64,000 bases of DNA, taken from NCBI RefSeq assembly GCF_045679555.1, contig NC_092115.1:40247728-40311727 (forward strand), read 5' to 3'. Every line of letters begins with the position of its first letter. Position 1 is the first letter of the stretch. Below are positions 53,692 through 64,000 of the stretch, piece after piece. Position numbers and translations under genes: made by a program. The stretch is from Salvelinus alpinus (taxonomy: Eukaryota; Chordata; Actinopteri; Salmoniformes; Salmonidae). A model generated the notes under the pieces. The model did not search any database. It was not told the DNA's origin and saw nothing but the letters and a program-made list of their open reading frames with translations.

Positions 53692-56600
53692 TCAGTTGTT
53701 TCGATGGGGCATTCCTTCATGGCTGTCAGAGGGGAGTGGGGGTCTCATCAGGGGTGGCATACCCATCCCGGGGCCACTGTGTTGCATTTGATGGTGGTGG
53801 TGCATTTGGGGAGGGCCGGGGGCGCCAGGGGGTAAAGGGGGCATATTCATCCCCCCTGGAAGTGGAGGGGGCATGGGCTCACTGGGGGGTCGAGGCCCCA
53901 TCCCACTCATCAGGGGAGGGGGGCGCTTTATACCCATGGGGGGTACGGGTCCGCTGGGTGGGGCGAGGGCTTTCTCCATCTTGAAGTGGAACTGGAGGAA
54001 GAACTGGAGAGGGACGGTACATTCAGTTGGATTCCATTAATACCTAAATATCCTCCAAAAACCAAGTCAGATAAAACCAACCATGGGACTGTCAACACCA
54101 AATGTACTTTACCTGTTTTGTATCTTTGTTCCAGTGGGTCCAGAAGCGACTCTCGCCTTTATCAATCTCTCTGCTTGGCACCTGCATAAATATAGAAGAT
54201 ACAAAAAGGTATGAGTTGTCATTCATAGGAAAACAGAACAAAGCACAGACAAATGAGAGTGATTGGGGATTTTCTTAGGTCCAAATAAAAAAATGCACAT
54301 ACCTTGAAGGCGATCGTCTCGTAGGGCTCTGCAGCCAGTAGAAGGTACTGCCAACGACGGTCTGGGGGCTCGATGCGCTGCTCGTATGCAGACATGAAGC
54401 GATGCCTGGGTCCTATGCCCTCTGCTATCTCTGGGTAATCAATCTGATAGGGGAGGAAGAGAAAGTAGCCAGTGTCTCAGAAATTGCAGCCCACAGTGCC
54501 AACTGTAACGTTTGGAGGTGGAGGAGGAATAATGGTTTGGGCTAGGCCATACATGTTGTTGTATTAAATCATGACAGTCTATAAATTGTGCATTTAGGCT
54601 GTGACTTACTTAGAATTAAATACAAATTAAACAGTGCCTTTGAATTCATTTTTAGAATTCATGCAAACGACACCATTCTGTATACATCTGACCCTTCTTT
54701 GGACACTGTGTTACCTCCAAACGAGCTTCAACATCATACAACACTCCTTCCGTGGCCTCCAACTGCTCTTAAATGCTAGTAACACGAAATGCATGCTCTT
54801 CAACCGATTGCTGACCTCACCCGCCCGCCCGACCAGCATCACTACTCTGGATGGTTCTGAATTAGAATATGTGGACTCACATCAAACATCTCCAATCCAA
54901 AGTTAAATCTAGAATTGGCTTCCTATTTTGCAACAAAGCCTCCTTCACTCATGCTGCCAAACATACCCTCGTAAAACTGACTATCCTACCGATCCTTGAC
55001 TTCGGCGATGTCATTTACAAAATAGCCTCCGATACTCTACTTAACAAATTGGATGCAGTCTATCACAGTGCCATCCGTTTTGTCACCAAAGCCCCATATA
55101 CTACCCACCAATGCGACCTGTATTCTCTCGTTGGCTGGTCCTCGCTACATCTTCGTCGCCAAACCCACTGGCTCCAGGTCATCTATAAGTCTTTGCTAGG
55201 TAAAGCTCCGCCTTATCTCAGCTCACTGGTCAGCTCATTGGTCACCATAGCAACACCCACCCGTGTATATTTCACTGGTCATCCCCAAGGTCAACACCTA
55301 CTTTGGCCGCCTTTCCTTCTAGTTCTCTGCTGCCAATGACTGGAACGAATTGCAAAAATCACTTAAGTTGGAGACTTATATCTCCCTCACTAACTTTAAG
55401 CGTCAGCTGTCAGAGCAGCTTACCGATCTCTGCAGCTGTACACAGCCTATCTGTAAATAGCCCATCCAACCAACTACCTACCTCATCCCTATATTTGTTT
55501 TTGTTTTGTTTTTCTGCTCTTTTGCAGACCAGTATTTCTACCTGCACATCCTCATCTGCACATATCACTCCAGTGTAAATTGCAAAATTGTAATTACTTC
55601 ACCATTGGCCTATTTATTGCCTTACCTCCTTACTTGTTTTTTTGCACACACTGTATACAGACTTTTCTATTGTGTTATTGACTGTACGATTGTTTATCCC
55701 ATGTGTAACTCTGTGTTGTTTTTGTTGCACTGCTTTGCTTTATCTTGGCCAGGTCGCAGTTGTAACTGAGAACTTGTTCTCAACTGGCCTACCTGGTTAA
55801 ATAAAGGGGAAAAAAAAAAAAAATAAGATTTCATTTTTAGAAACACGAGTTTGGCGAGTCTGGGGCTTCAGGCTTTTGGGATAAATGTCTCAGATTCCAC
55901 AATGATTCTTTAGTTGTGGACACTACATCACTGCACTCCCCCTTGGACCTCATCTTTGTAAGTCACCTTGATTTAGCACCTGTGTGTTTAATCAGTTTCT
56001 TTATGAAAATATTTTAACAAACTCCATGACATTAGCAAGGGGCTATTTGCAGCACACAAGTAGACTACAAATGCATGGGGCTGGCATGCCCTGAGCTTGT
56101 GATGTGAGCGCTACTGGAGCGAAATTGGAGCAAGCGAGAATGCCAACGCTCCAGCCTTTGGGAATCTCGCTCCAAGCTCCAGTCAAATTGGGCACTCTCC
56201 GCTCCTCGCCAGCTCCGCTCACATACTCTGATTCAGACTCACCTGGAAAAGTAAAGACTGTTGCCCGCTCTCTGGATCTCTCTGTTTTGTTACTGTTGAG
56301 AAGGGAAATAATATCAATACATTTCAGTACATTAGATTGTTCTAGAGTCATCAAATCCTTTGAGAGCCTGATGATGACTAAATCAAAACACATAATAACC
56401 TACCTTTGTACCCAGGTCGACCAATTTTCACAAATTTCTTGACCTCAACCTTCACCTTTTCGGGGGCTGGCTGGGCGGGAGCTTCTTTTGCTTCTTTGGC
56501 TGCTCTTCTTGCTCTGCATTCAACAAAATAGAGAAGTGAGCAAAACCAAATATACACAGTGCTAAAATGACACAAAAGTAGTAGTAATCCATATGTACTT

Positions 56601-56940
56601 ACAAATTTGTTTGATGCTTCTTTCCCTGTGTATGAGCCAGGTAGCTGCCCTGTAAAGAGAAAACAATAATGGTTAAAATCTGTAATTCAAATGACAATTG
56701 ATCATCATATAAAGAGTTATGTTAAAATGAGCACTTCCTTACCTCATTGTTGTGGAGTGTCAGACACAGTTTACACTCATAAGAGCCCAGATGGTTCTTC
56801 ATGAAATAGGGGTCCTTGTTGATGTCAATGGTCTCCAGGGCCAGCTGGCGGAGCCGCTCTCGCCGGTCCCGGTTGCTCTCCGAGGAGGACGCCACCCCAC
56901 CACTCCCCGTCTTGCCCCCAGCTCTGTGTTGGAAATCCAT
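53692..56940 (-). CDS. sf3a2: Splicing factor 3A subunit 2 (SF3a66), complete
   Basis: Coding exons in order: 56743-56940, 56603-56649, 56404-56513, 56243-56292, 54303-54443, 54113-54181, 53692-54003. All have GT-AG borders and matching phases, giving 308 residues. It starts MDFQHRAGGKTGSGGVASSS; an in-frame upstream Met lies 7 codons before. The matrin-type C2H2 finger (YECKLCLTLHNNE / YLAHTQGKKH) is split between exons 1 and 2. The SF3a60/U2-binding middle includes IDYPEIAEGIGPRHRFMSAY and FWTHWNKDTKQFFLQFHFKM. The C-terminus is proline-rich and lacks the long GVHPPAP heptad array of mammals (human 464 residues). SF3a joins the U2 snRNP and helps commit it to the branch site. Intact, so probably functional. 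Confidence 0.96.
54658..55829 (+). mobile_element. LINE family C 3' part in sf3a2 intron 4, 13-bp TSD
   Basis: A 5'-truncated insertion, antisense to sf3a2, flanked by the 13-bp duplication TTCATTTTTAGAA (54645-54657 and 55830-55842) and ending AATAAAGGGG plus an A-run. It starts in the polymerase active site (HANDTILYTSDPSLDTVL for YADDTILYTS) and continues through KSRIGFLFCNKASFTHAAKH and ILPILDFGDVIYKIASDTLL with some frameshifts. Closely related to 62936-63916. Target-primed insertion explains its features. Confidence 0.93.
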
Positions 56941-57059
56941 TTTGCAGAGCAATGGATTCACTCACAGTCAAAACACTCAACTCCACCTCCTGGACAGCTG
57001 GTCAAATACTCAAGGTAGACGTCTTCACTCTGGAGAAACATATTGGGGGGAAAAAGTTT

Positions 57060-57575
57060 AACATAATTTAAAAATGTACGTTTTTTCACTTGTGCATTTG
57101 GGGAGAATCTTTGGGGGGGAAAATAAGACTTGAAATTGTACCAAATTATATAACATTTGTTCAGCTTAGCTAACTAGTAACATTCGCTGCCCATGGCACC
57201 TAGCTAGCAATTAGGGTGCAACTAGCCAACTATCTAAAGCTACTATTCAAACGTAGTTTGTTACATACATTTCTACACCAAAAGCAAGAGGCCTAACAAT
57301 GCATGTAATAACACTATTATAAGACAACTACTATAGGCTATAGTATAGCTATCTTATACACTGGGTTTTGGTGCAGAGGGTGGATTAGCTAGCTATGCTA
57401 ATATTAGCCTGTGATAGCTTTGTTGAGGTAACCGGCAAAGCAGCTACGACTTTAACAAACAAAACGGGACTTCTTTTCATATCTGTTGCTGTAGTAAATG
57501 TAGGTGCATCTAATCAAATTAATGGAATATCTTTAATATCTAATTTACCACAGAAATACTCGTTTTTAAACTCAC
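57060..57575 (-). other. sf3a2: sf3a2 intron 1
   Basis: AT-rich, no repeat recognised. Bounded by the donor at 57575 and the acceptor at 57030. Confidence 0.45.
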
Positions 57576-57620
57576 CAATTCCTCAACGTTTGCGTCACGC
57601 CGTTCACAACGTAAACACTA
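57576..57620 (-). other. sf3a2: Probable sf3a2 non-coding first exon and promoter edge
   Basis: On minus, GAGGAATTG|GTGAGT is a strong donor (57575/57576), and TTTCTCCAG|AG at 57029/57030 a good acceptor ahead of the start codon exon. The sequence just above (57590-57625) contains GCGTGACGCAAACG and TGCGCATTAG, GC-richer than its surroundings, as expected near a housekeeping start site. The upstream limit is a guess. Confidence 0.5.
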
Positions 57621-57829
57621 ATGCGCATAGGCAAACTTCCGTTTCGTACATGTGTATAACTTTATTGACAAAACTACACAACACACAGTTCAAAACAATG
57701 TATTTTTGCTATATTTTACGAGATAGTTCAGCAGAAACGTGAATATTTGAAGTTAAGCCTCTCTAAAATACAAGACGTCCGTTTATCTATAATGTATAGC
57801 CTATAATGTTCAAATGCGTATGTTTTATT

Positions 57830-58806
57830 TATTTATTTAACTAGGCAAGTCAGTTAACAGTTAACAGGAACAGTGGGTTAACTGCCTTTAAAAAAATATA
57901 TATATATTTGTTTTATTACCAATGTAGAAAAAGTCTGTATACATACAATAAGTACATAAATAGACAATGATAAAATATGCTAGGGGGTACAACAAATTAC
58001 AGATTATACAAAGACCTTAAAAGAAACACACATATTGATTGTTTTAACAGCTTTCTTATTAGAAGAATGTAGAATGGTCTTAATGTACTGCTCAAATTCC
58101 TTATAGAAAACACGGAAGAGTGTTTTTTTATTAGTAAATTGACATTTATGAATGTGAAATTTTGCCATTAGCAAAATTAGACTTATGAGGTAAAATTGTT
58201 TTCCTTTATCTTTATTATGGTTAAGGAAACTGAGCAGCACATTCTCCCATAACAAACAAAAGTCATCAAGAATATTAACAATTATAAAACTGTGAATATC
58301 TTTCCATAATTGTACATGTAAACAATGCCAAAATAAATGTGAAACTGTTTCTGGATGCTCAACACAAAAAGTACAATCAATATGAATTTATTTTTGGAGT
58401 TTCTTCAGGTAATAATTTGCAGGGTAATACTTATGGATCATTCTTAAGGAGACCTATTTGACCTTGTTAACAAGCAACTATTTGTGTGGTAATAACCAGA
58501 CTTTTTTCCAACATATATTAGTGACGAATGTATTCCAGTAACTTGTGACATAAGGATTGGATACAATCTCCCTTTGAAATAAAGCACTGTTGTTCTGAGG
58601 GAGCAAGGATAAACATTTTCCCTATTGGAGAGTCAACTGGATTAAGCAAGGGTAGTAAATAACATGAGAGTTCCAGATGGAATTACAGTTATCTGCCTTG
58701 TTCAGGGGCAGAACAACAGATTTTTACCTTGTCAGCTCAGGGATTCAATCTTGGAACCTTTCGGTTACTAGTCCAACACTCTAACCACTAGGCTACCTGC
58801 CACCCC
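57830..58806 (-). mobile_element. tRNA-derived SINE split by an L1-type LINE
   Basis: 57830-57888 ('atttatttaactaggcaagtcagttaac... cagtgggttaactgcctt') and 58693-58806 (TGCCTTGTTCAGGGGCAGAA, 'gcctgccac' end) join into one minus-strand SINE. The tRNA-like head on minus is GGCAGGTAGCCTAGTGGTTAGAG with the B-box-like GGTTCCAAGATTGAATCCC. CTGCCTT is duplicated at the break. Confidence 0.75.
57889..58692 (-). mobile_element. L1/Tx1-type LINE 3' fragment, TSD CTGCCTT
   Basis: The minus strand encodes the C-terminus of an L1-type polymerase: EHPETVSHLFWHCLHVQLWK with WENVLLSFLNHNKDKGKQFY and MAKFHIHKCQFTNKKTLFRV. The HLFW.C..V..FW and I..LAK..IHKC patterns are typical. CTGCCTT flanks it (57882-57888 and 58693-58699). 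It is a different clade from LINEs A-D here. Frameshifts are present. Confidence 0.75.
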
Positions 58807-59104
58807 CATTTAGCAGGGTAACAGGGGCACAATCTAAGGCGATATAGCTATTACCCATGTCTTTAAACATATGTCCATTAACAATTACTGGATAATTTTA
58901 CATGGATGGAAGTGCAGCCGATTTTGGGGTTGGACAAAACGCTCTAACCACTAGGCTACCTGCCGCCCCCATTTAGCAGGGTAACAGGGGCACAATCTAA
59001 GGCGATACAGCTATTACCCATGTCTTTAAACATATGTCCATTAACAATGACTGGATAATTTTACATGGATGGAAGTGCAGCCGATTTTGGGGTTGGATAA
59101 TCCT
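58779..59104. repeat. 163-bp tandem duplication
   Basis: CTCTAACCACTAGGCTACCTGCC begins at 58779 and at 58942. Each copy runs to GATTTTGGGGTTGGA with only a few base changes (GATATAGC/GATACAGC, CAATTACT/CAATGACT). The unit contains the SINE head end plus about 135 bases of flank. Confidence 0.95.
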
Positions 59105-59500
59105 CGCTAGAATCAAAGACAATGGAGTCTAAAAGGTAACAAGTTAAAATCGGAATGACCAAATACTCCTTGCAAACCCAGAGAACCTTGGATGTTTTTA
59201 ATCTTGTGAGGGATTTGATTTCGGCTTATTCTGAAGTAGTTTTACATTTTATGTTGTCTTATTCTGAAATAGATTTATAGAATGGACGAAAGGGAGGAGT
59301 AGGCACGAGGAACATGGAGGGCATTATGGTGTGGTGGATACAGAAAATCATGGGGAAAAGAGAGACCAGTCATATATGGGAGTGAATCGTTAGACTCGGT
59401 GGCGAGATACATGGAGTACAGTGGAATTATCTTCATCATGTTTTTTTGTAATTAAAACATTTGGGTTGCTGATTAAGATCTAGTATAGTGAATATTAATG
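59105..59500. other. No gene recognised
   Basis: AT-rich, possibly old repeat; nothing supportable. Confidence 0.35.
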
Positions 59501-60245
59501 AAATGTGCACTTTCTCTTCCAGGATAATGGGGGTAGTCATTTTCTGTCTCTTTGAAATGTTTCCGGAAACTAGTCCCTCTGACCAGTGTCTGTGTTCTTT
59601 TGCCCATCTTAATCTTTTATTTTTATTGGCCAGTCTGAGATATGGCTTTTTCTTCGCAACTCTGCCTAGAAGGCCAGCATCCCGGAGTCGCCTCTTCACT
59701 GTTGATGTTGAGACTGGTGTTTTGCTGGTACTATTTCATGAAGCTACCAGTTGAGGACTTGTGAGGCGTATGTTTCTCAAACTAGACACTCTAATGTACT
59801 TGTCCTCTTGCTCAGTTGTGCACCGGGGCCTCCCACTCCTCTTTCTATTCTGGTTAGAGACAGTTTGCGCTGTTCTGTAAAGGGAGTAGTACACAGCGTT
59901 GTATGAGATTTTCAGTTTCTTGGCAATTTCTCGCATGGAATAGCCTTCATTTCTCAGAACAAGAATTGACTGATGAGTTTCAGAAGAAAGGTCTTTGTTT
60001 CTGGCCATATTGAGCCTGTAATCAAACACAAAAATGCTGATGCTCCAGATACTCAACTAGTCTAAAGAAGGCCAGTTTATTTGCTTCTTTAATCAGAACA
60101 ACAGTTTTCAGCTGTGCTAACATAATTGCAAACGGATTTCCTAATGATCAATTAGCCTTTTAAAATAATAAACTTGGATTAGCTAACACAACGTGCCATT
60201 GGAACACAGGAGTGATGGTTGCTGTTAATGGGCCTCTGTACGCCT
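59501..60245 (-). mobile_element. Tc1-like transposon, 5' half
   Basis: The minus strand has MARNKDLSSETHQSILVLRN EGYSMREIAKKLKISYNAVYYSL (59880-60010, helix-turn-helix), RKRSGRPRCTTEQEDKYIRV and LRDAGLLGRVAKKKPYLRLANKNKRL (59610-59690). The frame is broken near 59736, and the catalytic half is absent beyond about 59560. Sub-terminal sequence extends to about 60245. A distinct Tc1 family. Confidence 0.8.
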
Positions 60246-60966
60246 ATGTAGATGTAATACCCTTGTTAAAACCAGGTGTAGAGTTTATTTGTTATAATTA
60301 ATTGGTATTAAATTAAAAAGGTGATCATATTGCTCCTGAATTGTAATGTCGTTAATGCATTTCTTTTGAAGAAATATTTATTTAATGTATAAGTGGTTTG
60401 CCTTTAAGTTTTGACCAATAAGGTAGCTTGTTAAGCTGAGGCCAATGGGAGAGTTGACCAGGTTAACAGGAGGCCTGAGAAAAAGAAACGTTGAAGAAAG
60501 AGGGAGAGACGTTGAAAGAGTGATGGAGAGACATTATCAGTGTTGGTGAAGAAAATCTATGAAAGAAGACGATAAAAATAGAACAAAACCCATATCTACC
60601 GAGCTTTGAAGGGAAATACTGATTTTATTTTATAAGAGAGTGTTATTATTTTGTTAAGAAATACTTAGTAGAGACTGAAGGTACTGTCTCATCGTGGAGG
60701 TATTTGACAGCTCGAGGTTAGCCTAGCATTGTGCGAGACCTGGAGAGAATTGCTTGTGGAAGATTAACGAGTTCATGTTTCCATGAGATATCTGTTGCTG
60801 CTAAGGAGTACTGTCTGCATTGATAGCTGTGCTTGCTGTGAATCTTGTGAGGACACCTGCACAGAACTGCTATACTTCGCTGAGGAAATATCTACAAGTA
60901 GTGAGTAACCACAACCGTGGGGTGTTTCGGGACTTTATGTGTCATATTTTTTTAGCTCCAACGGGT
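60246..60966. other. Unidentified sequence, possibly repeat
   Basis: Purine-rich text at 60480-60560 (GAAACGTTGAAGAAAGAGGG repeated as 'gagacgttgaaagagtgatgg') hints at an internal repeat. No ORF of note. Confidence 0.3.
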
Positions 60967-60970
60967 TTAA

Positions 60971-61996
60971 AAACTTCTTATGGCTTGGGTGCAGTATTTC
61001 GACGTCTGGATGAGAAGCGTGCCCAAAGTAAACTGCCTGTTACTCAGGCCCAGAAGCTAGGATATGCATATAATTGGTAGATTTGGATAGACAACACTCT
61101 AATGTTTCCAAAACTGTTAAAATAATGTCTGTGAGTATAACAGAACTGATATGGCAGGCGGAAAAATCCATCCAGGAAGTGGGATGTTTTTGATGTGGCT
61201 AGTTTTCAATTGAATGCCTATTGAGTATCTAATGGGTTAGGACCCAGATTGCAGTTCCTATGGCTTCCACTAGATGTCAACCGTCTTTAGACATTGTTTC
61301 AGGCTTGTTTTCTGAAAAATGAAGAAGAATGAGACCTTTCTGTCAGTGGACTGAGGAAGCATGCAGTGCTGGTTTGCGCGCGTGACCGTGTGCGCTTCCT
61401 TCGTTGTTTTTCCTTTCTATTGAATATGCTATTGTCCGGTTGAAATATTATCGATTATTTAGACAACTGACAACCTGAGGATTAATTATAAACATCGTTT
61501 GACATGTTTCAACAAACTTTACCGGTACAATTAGGATGTATTCGTCTGCCTGTTTTGACCGCCTTTGAGCTTGTGGATTATTACTGAACACAACGCGCCA
61601 ACAAAACTGAGTTTTTGGGATATGAAGAGGGACTTTATTGAACAAAACAAACATTTATTGTGTAGCTGGGACTCTTGTGACTGCAACCAGATGAAGATCT
61701 TCAAAGGTAAGTGATTAATTTTATCGCTATTTCTGACTTTCGTGACTCCTCTACTTGGTTGGAAAATGTTTGTATGCTTTTGTAAGCGGGGTGCTGTCCT
61801 CGGATAATCACATGGTATGCTTTCGCCGTAAAGCCTTTTTGAAATCTGACAAAGCGGCTGGATGAACAAGAAGTTAATCTTTAATCTTTTTTGTGAATGC
61901 TTATTATGACTATTTCTGTATTTTGAATTTGGCTCTCTGCAATTTCACCGGATGTTGTCGAAGTGGGTCGCTAGCGGAATGCCTGCGCCAGAGAGG
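60971..61996. mobile_element. TTAA-flanked piggyBac-like non-autonomous element
   Basis: A 1026-bp unit with TTAA at both junctions (60967-60970 and 61997-62000). It shares ordered blocks with 36244-38058: AAAACTGTTAAAATAATGTC-type text, CTGTGAGTATAACAGAACTG, 'ccaggaagtg' and 'cttccactagatgtcaacc'. No ORF. A good splice-donor-like AAAG|GTAAGTG occurs at 61705-61714. Confidence 0.65.
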
Positions 61997-62000
61997 TTAA

Positions 62001-64000
62001 CCAACACAAAAACATCCTATGGCATTCTGCATTAGCATCAAACAGCCCACGTGATATGCAACTTTTCAGGGAAGTTAGAAACCAATATACACAGGCAGTT
62101 AGAAAAGCCAAGGCTAGCTTTTTCAAGCAAAAACTTGCTTCCTGCAACACAAACTCAAAAAAGTTCTGGGACACTGTAAAGTCCATGGAGAATAAGAACA
62201 CCTCCTCCCAGCTGCCCACTGCACTGAGGATAGGAAACTCTGTCACCACCGATAAATCCACTATAATTGAGAATTTCAATAAGCATTTTTCTACAGCTGG
62301 CCATGCTTTCCACCTGGCTACCCCTACCCCGGTCAACAGCCCTGCACCCCCCACAGCAACTCGCCCAAGCCTTCCCCATTTCTCCTTCTCCCAAATCCAG
62401 TCAGCTGATGTTCTGAAAGAGCTGCAAAATCTGGACCCCTACAAATCAGCCGGGCTAGACAATCTGGACCCTTTCTTTCTAAAACTATCTACCGAAATTG
62501 TTGCAACCCCTATTACTAGCCTATTCAACCTCTCTTTCGTATCGTCTGAAATTCCCAAAGATTGGAAAGCAGCTGCGGTCATCCCCCTCTTCAAAGGGGG
62601 GGACACTCTTGACCCAAACTGCTACAGACCTATATCTATCCTACCCTGCCTTTTAAGGTCTTCGAAAGCCAAGTCAACAAACAGATTACCGACCATTTCG
62701 AATACCACCGCACCTTCTCCGCTATGCAATCTGGTTTCAGAGCTGTTCATGGGTGCACCTCAGCCACGCTCAAGGTCCTAAACAATATCTTAACTGCCAT
62801 TGATAAGAAACAACACTGTGCAGCCGTATTCATTGACCTGGCCAAGGCTTTCGACTCTGTCAATCACCACATCCTCATCGGCTCCCTAAATGATTGCCTC
62901 GCCAGGTTCACCAACTACTTCTCTGATAGAGTTCAGTGTGTCAAATTGGAGGGCCTGATGTCAGGGCCTCTGGCGGTCTTAATGGGGTTCAGGGTTCAAT
63001 TCTTGGGCCGACTCTCTTCTCTGTATACATCAATGATGTCGCTCTTGCTGCTGGTGGTTCTGTGATCCACCTCTACGCAGACGACACCATTCTGTATACT
63101 TCTGGCCCTTCTGTGGACACTGTGTTAACAACCCTCCAGACGAGCTTCAATGCCATACAACTCTCCTTCCGTGGCTTCCAACTGCTCTTAAATAGAAGTA
63201 AAACTAAATGCATGCTATTCAACCGATCGCTGCCTGCACCTGCCCGCCCGACCAGCATCACTACTCTGGATGGTTCTGACTTAGAATATGTGGACTACAA
63301 ATACCTAGGTGTCTGGTTAGACTGTAAACTCTCCTTCCAGACTCACATCAAACATCTCCAATCCAAAGTTAAATCTAGAATTGGCTTCCTATTTCGCAAC
63401 AAAGCATCCTTCACTCATTCTGCCAAACATACCCTCGTAAAACTGACCATCCTACCAATCCTCGACTTCGGCGATGTCATTTACAAAATAGCCTCCAATA
63501 CCCTACTCAATAAATTGGATGCAGTCTATCACAGTGCCATCCGTTTTGTCACCAACGCCCCATATACTACCCACCACTGCGACCTGTACGCTTTCGTTGG
63601 CTGGCCCTCGCTTCATACTCGTCGCCAAACCCACTGGCTCCAGGTCATCTACAAGACCCTGCTAGGTAAAGTCCCCCCTTATCTCAGCTCGCTGGTCACC
63701 ATAGCAGCACCCACCTGTAGCACGCGCTCCTGGAGGTATATCTCTCTGGTCACCCCCAAAACCAATTCCTCCTTTGGCCGCCTCTCCTTCAAGTTCTCTG
63801 CTGCCAATGACTGGAACGAACTACAAAAATCTCTGAAACTGGAAACGCTTATCTCCCCCACTAGCTTTAAGCACCAGCTGTCAGAGCAGCTCACAGATTA
63901 CTGCACCTGTACATAGCCCATCTATAATTTATCCCAAACAACTACCTCTTCCCCTACTGTATTTATTTATTTTGCTCCTTTGCACCCCATTATTTCTGTT
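62001..64000 (+). mobile_element. LINE family C (RSg-1/L2-type), runs off window end
   Basis: A plus-strand polymerase in three frames. Frame 1 (62056-62660): QLFREVRNQYTQAVRKAKAS through DPYKSAGLDNLDP and CYRPISILP. A base loss near 62655 shifts it. Frame 2 (62700-62980): AMQSGFRAVHGCTSATLKVLN and FIDLAKAFDSVNHHI. Another shift near 62990 leads to frame 3 (to 63916): GSILGPTLFSVYINDV, the intact active site HLYADDTILYTSG, then KYLGVWLDCKLSFQTHIKH, FRNKASFTHSAKHTL, RLSFKFSAANDWNEL and a stop at 63914. The start lacks the endonuclease half; the 3' end is beyond the window. Confidence 0.9.

Noticed and set aside
53646..53984. 112-residue plus-strand frame rich in Gly
   Set aside because: It is the antisense of the proline-rich last exon of sf3a2.
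62936..63916. 326-residue open frame as a host gene
   Set aside because: It contains HLYADDTILYTS and other reverse transcriptase blocks; it is the C-terminal part of LINE C.

Overview
This window is vertebrate nuclear DNA, almost certainly from a salmonid fish. The basis is the mix of interspersed repeats: several Tc1-like transposon families, LINEs ending in TTTGA-type or AATAAAGG tails, tRNA-derived SINEs of the HpaI type, solo LTRs, and hAT-, piggyBac- and MITE-like elements, often nested. Coding DNA is a small minority. There are no CRISPR arrays, operons or bacterial signals. Most open frames are relics of transposon proteins.

Two host genes can be supported, lying tail to tail at about 31-57.6 kb. 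On the minus strand is sf3a2 (splicing factor 3A subunit 2). Its seven coding exons (53692-56940) join in phase to an intact 308-residue protein. A probable non-coding first exon lies at 57576 and above, and a poly(A) signal at 53261. On the plus strand is a gene best read as jsrp1 (junctional sarcoplasmic reticulum protein 1). Its exons are at 39715-39815, 47072-47206, 47397-47490 (continuing at 50263) and 52143-52415, with a possible extra 5' exon at 31077-31206. SF3A2 and JSRP1 are close neighbours on human chromosome 19p13.3, which supports the assignment.

The main point of interest is a very young 2.77 kb non-autonomous LTR retrotransposon (47491-50257) in or just after the third jsrp1 exon. 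It has two 479-bp LTRs that I find to differ at one base, a 5-bp target duplication, a poly-G tract before the 3' LTR, and one proline-rich ORF of nonapeptide repeats with no pol. It should truncate or disturb jsrp1. Two diverged solo LTRs in the first 7 kb, each with its own 5-bp duplication, look like relatives.

Layout. 1-20 kb: degraded Tc1, LINE, solo LTR and hAT fragments with unannotated intergenic DNA. 20-26.5 kb: a 5'-truncated L2-type LINE (minus) holding a nested LINE 3' end and abutting a Tc1 copy. 26.5-31 kb: mostly unique sequence with one SINE. 31.3-39.3 kb: a stack of transposons (hAT relic > Tc1-like element > an intron-containing IS630-like element and a TTAA-flanked piggyBac-like element). 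39.7-53.2 kb: jsrp1, its introns filled with Tc1, LINE, SINE and LTR insertions. 53.2-57.6 kb: sf3a2, with a LINE in intron 4 flanked by a 13-bp duplication. 57.8-64 kb: a SINE split by an L1-type LINE, a 163-bp tandem duplication, Tc1 and piggyBac-like elements, and an RSg-1/L2-type LINE running off the window end.

All identifications come from reading the sequence and recalled family features. No database search or alignment program was run.
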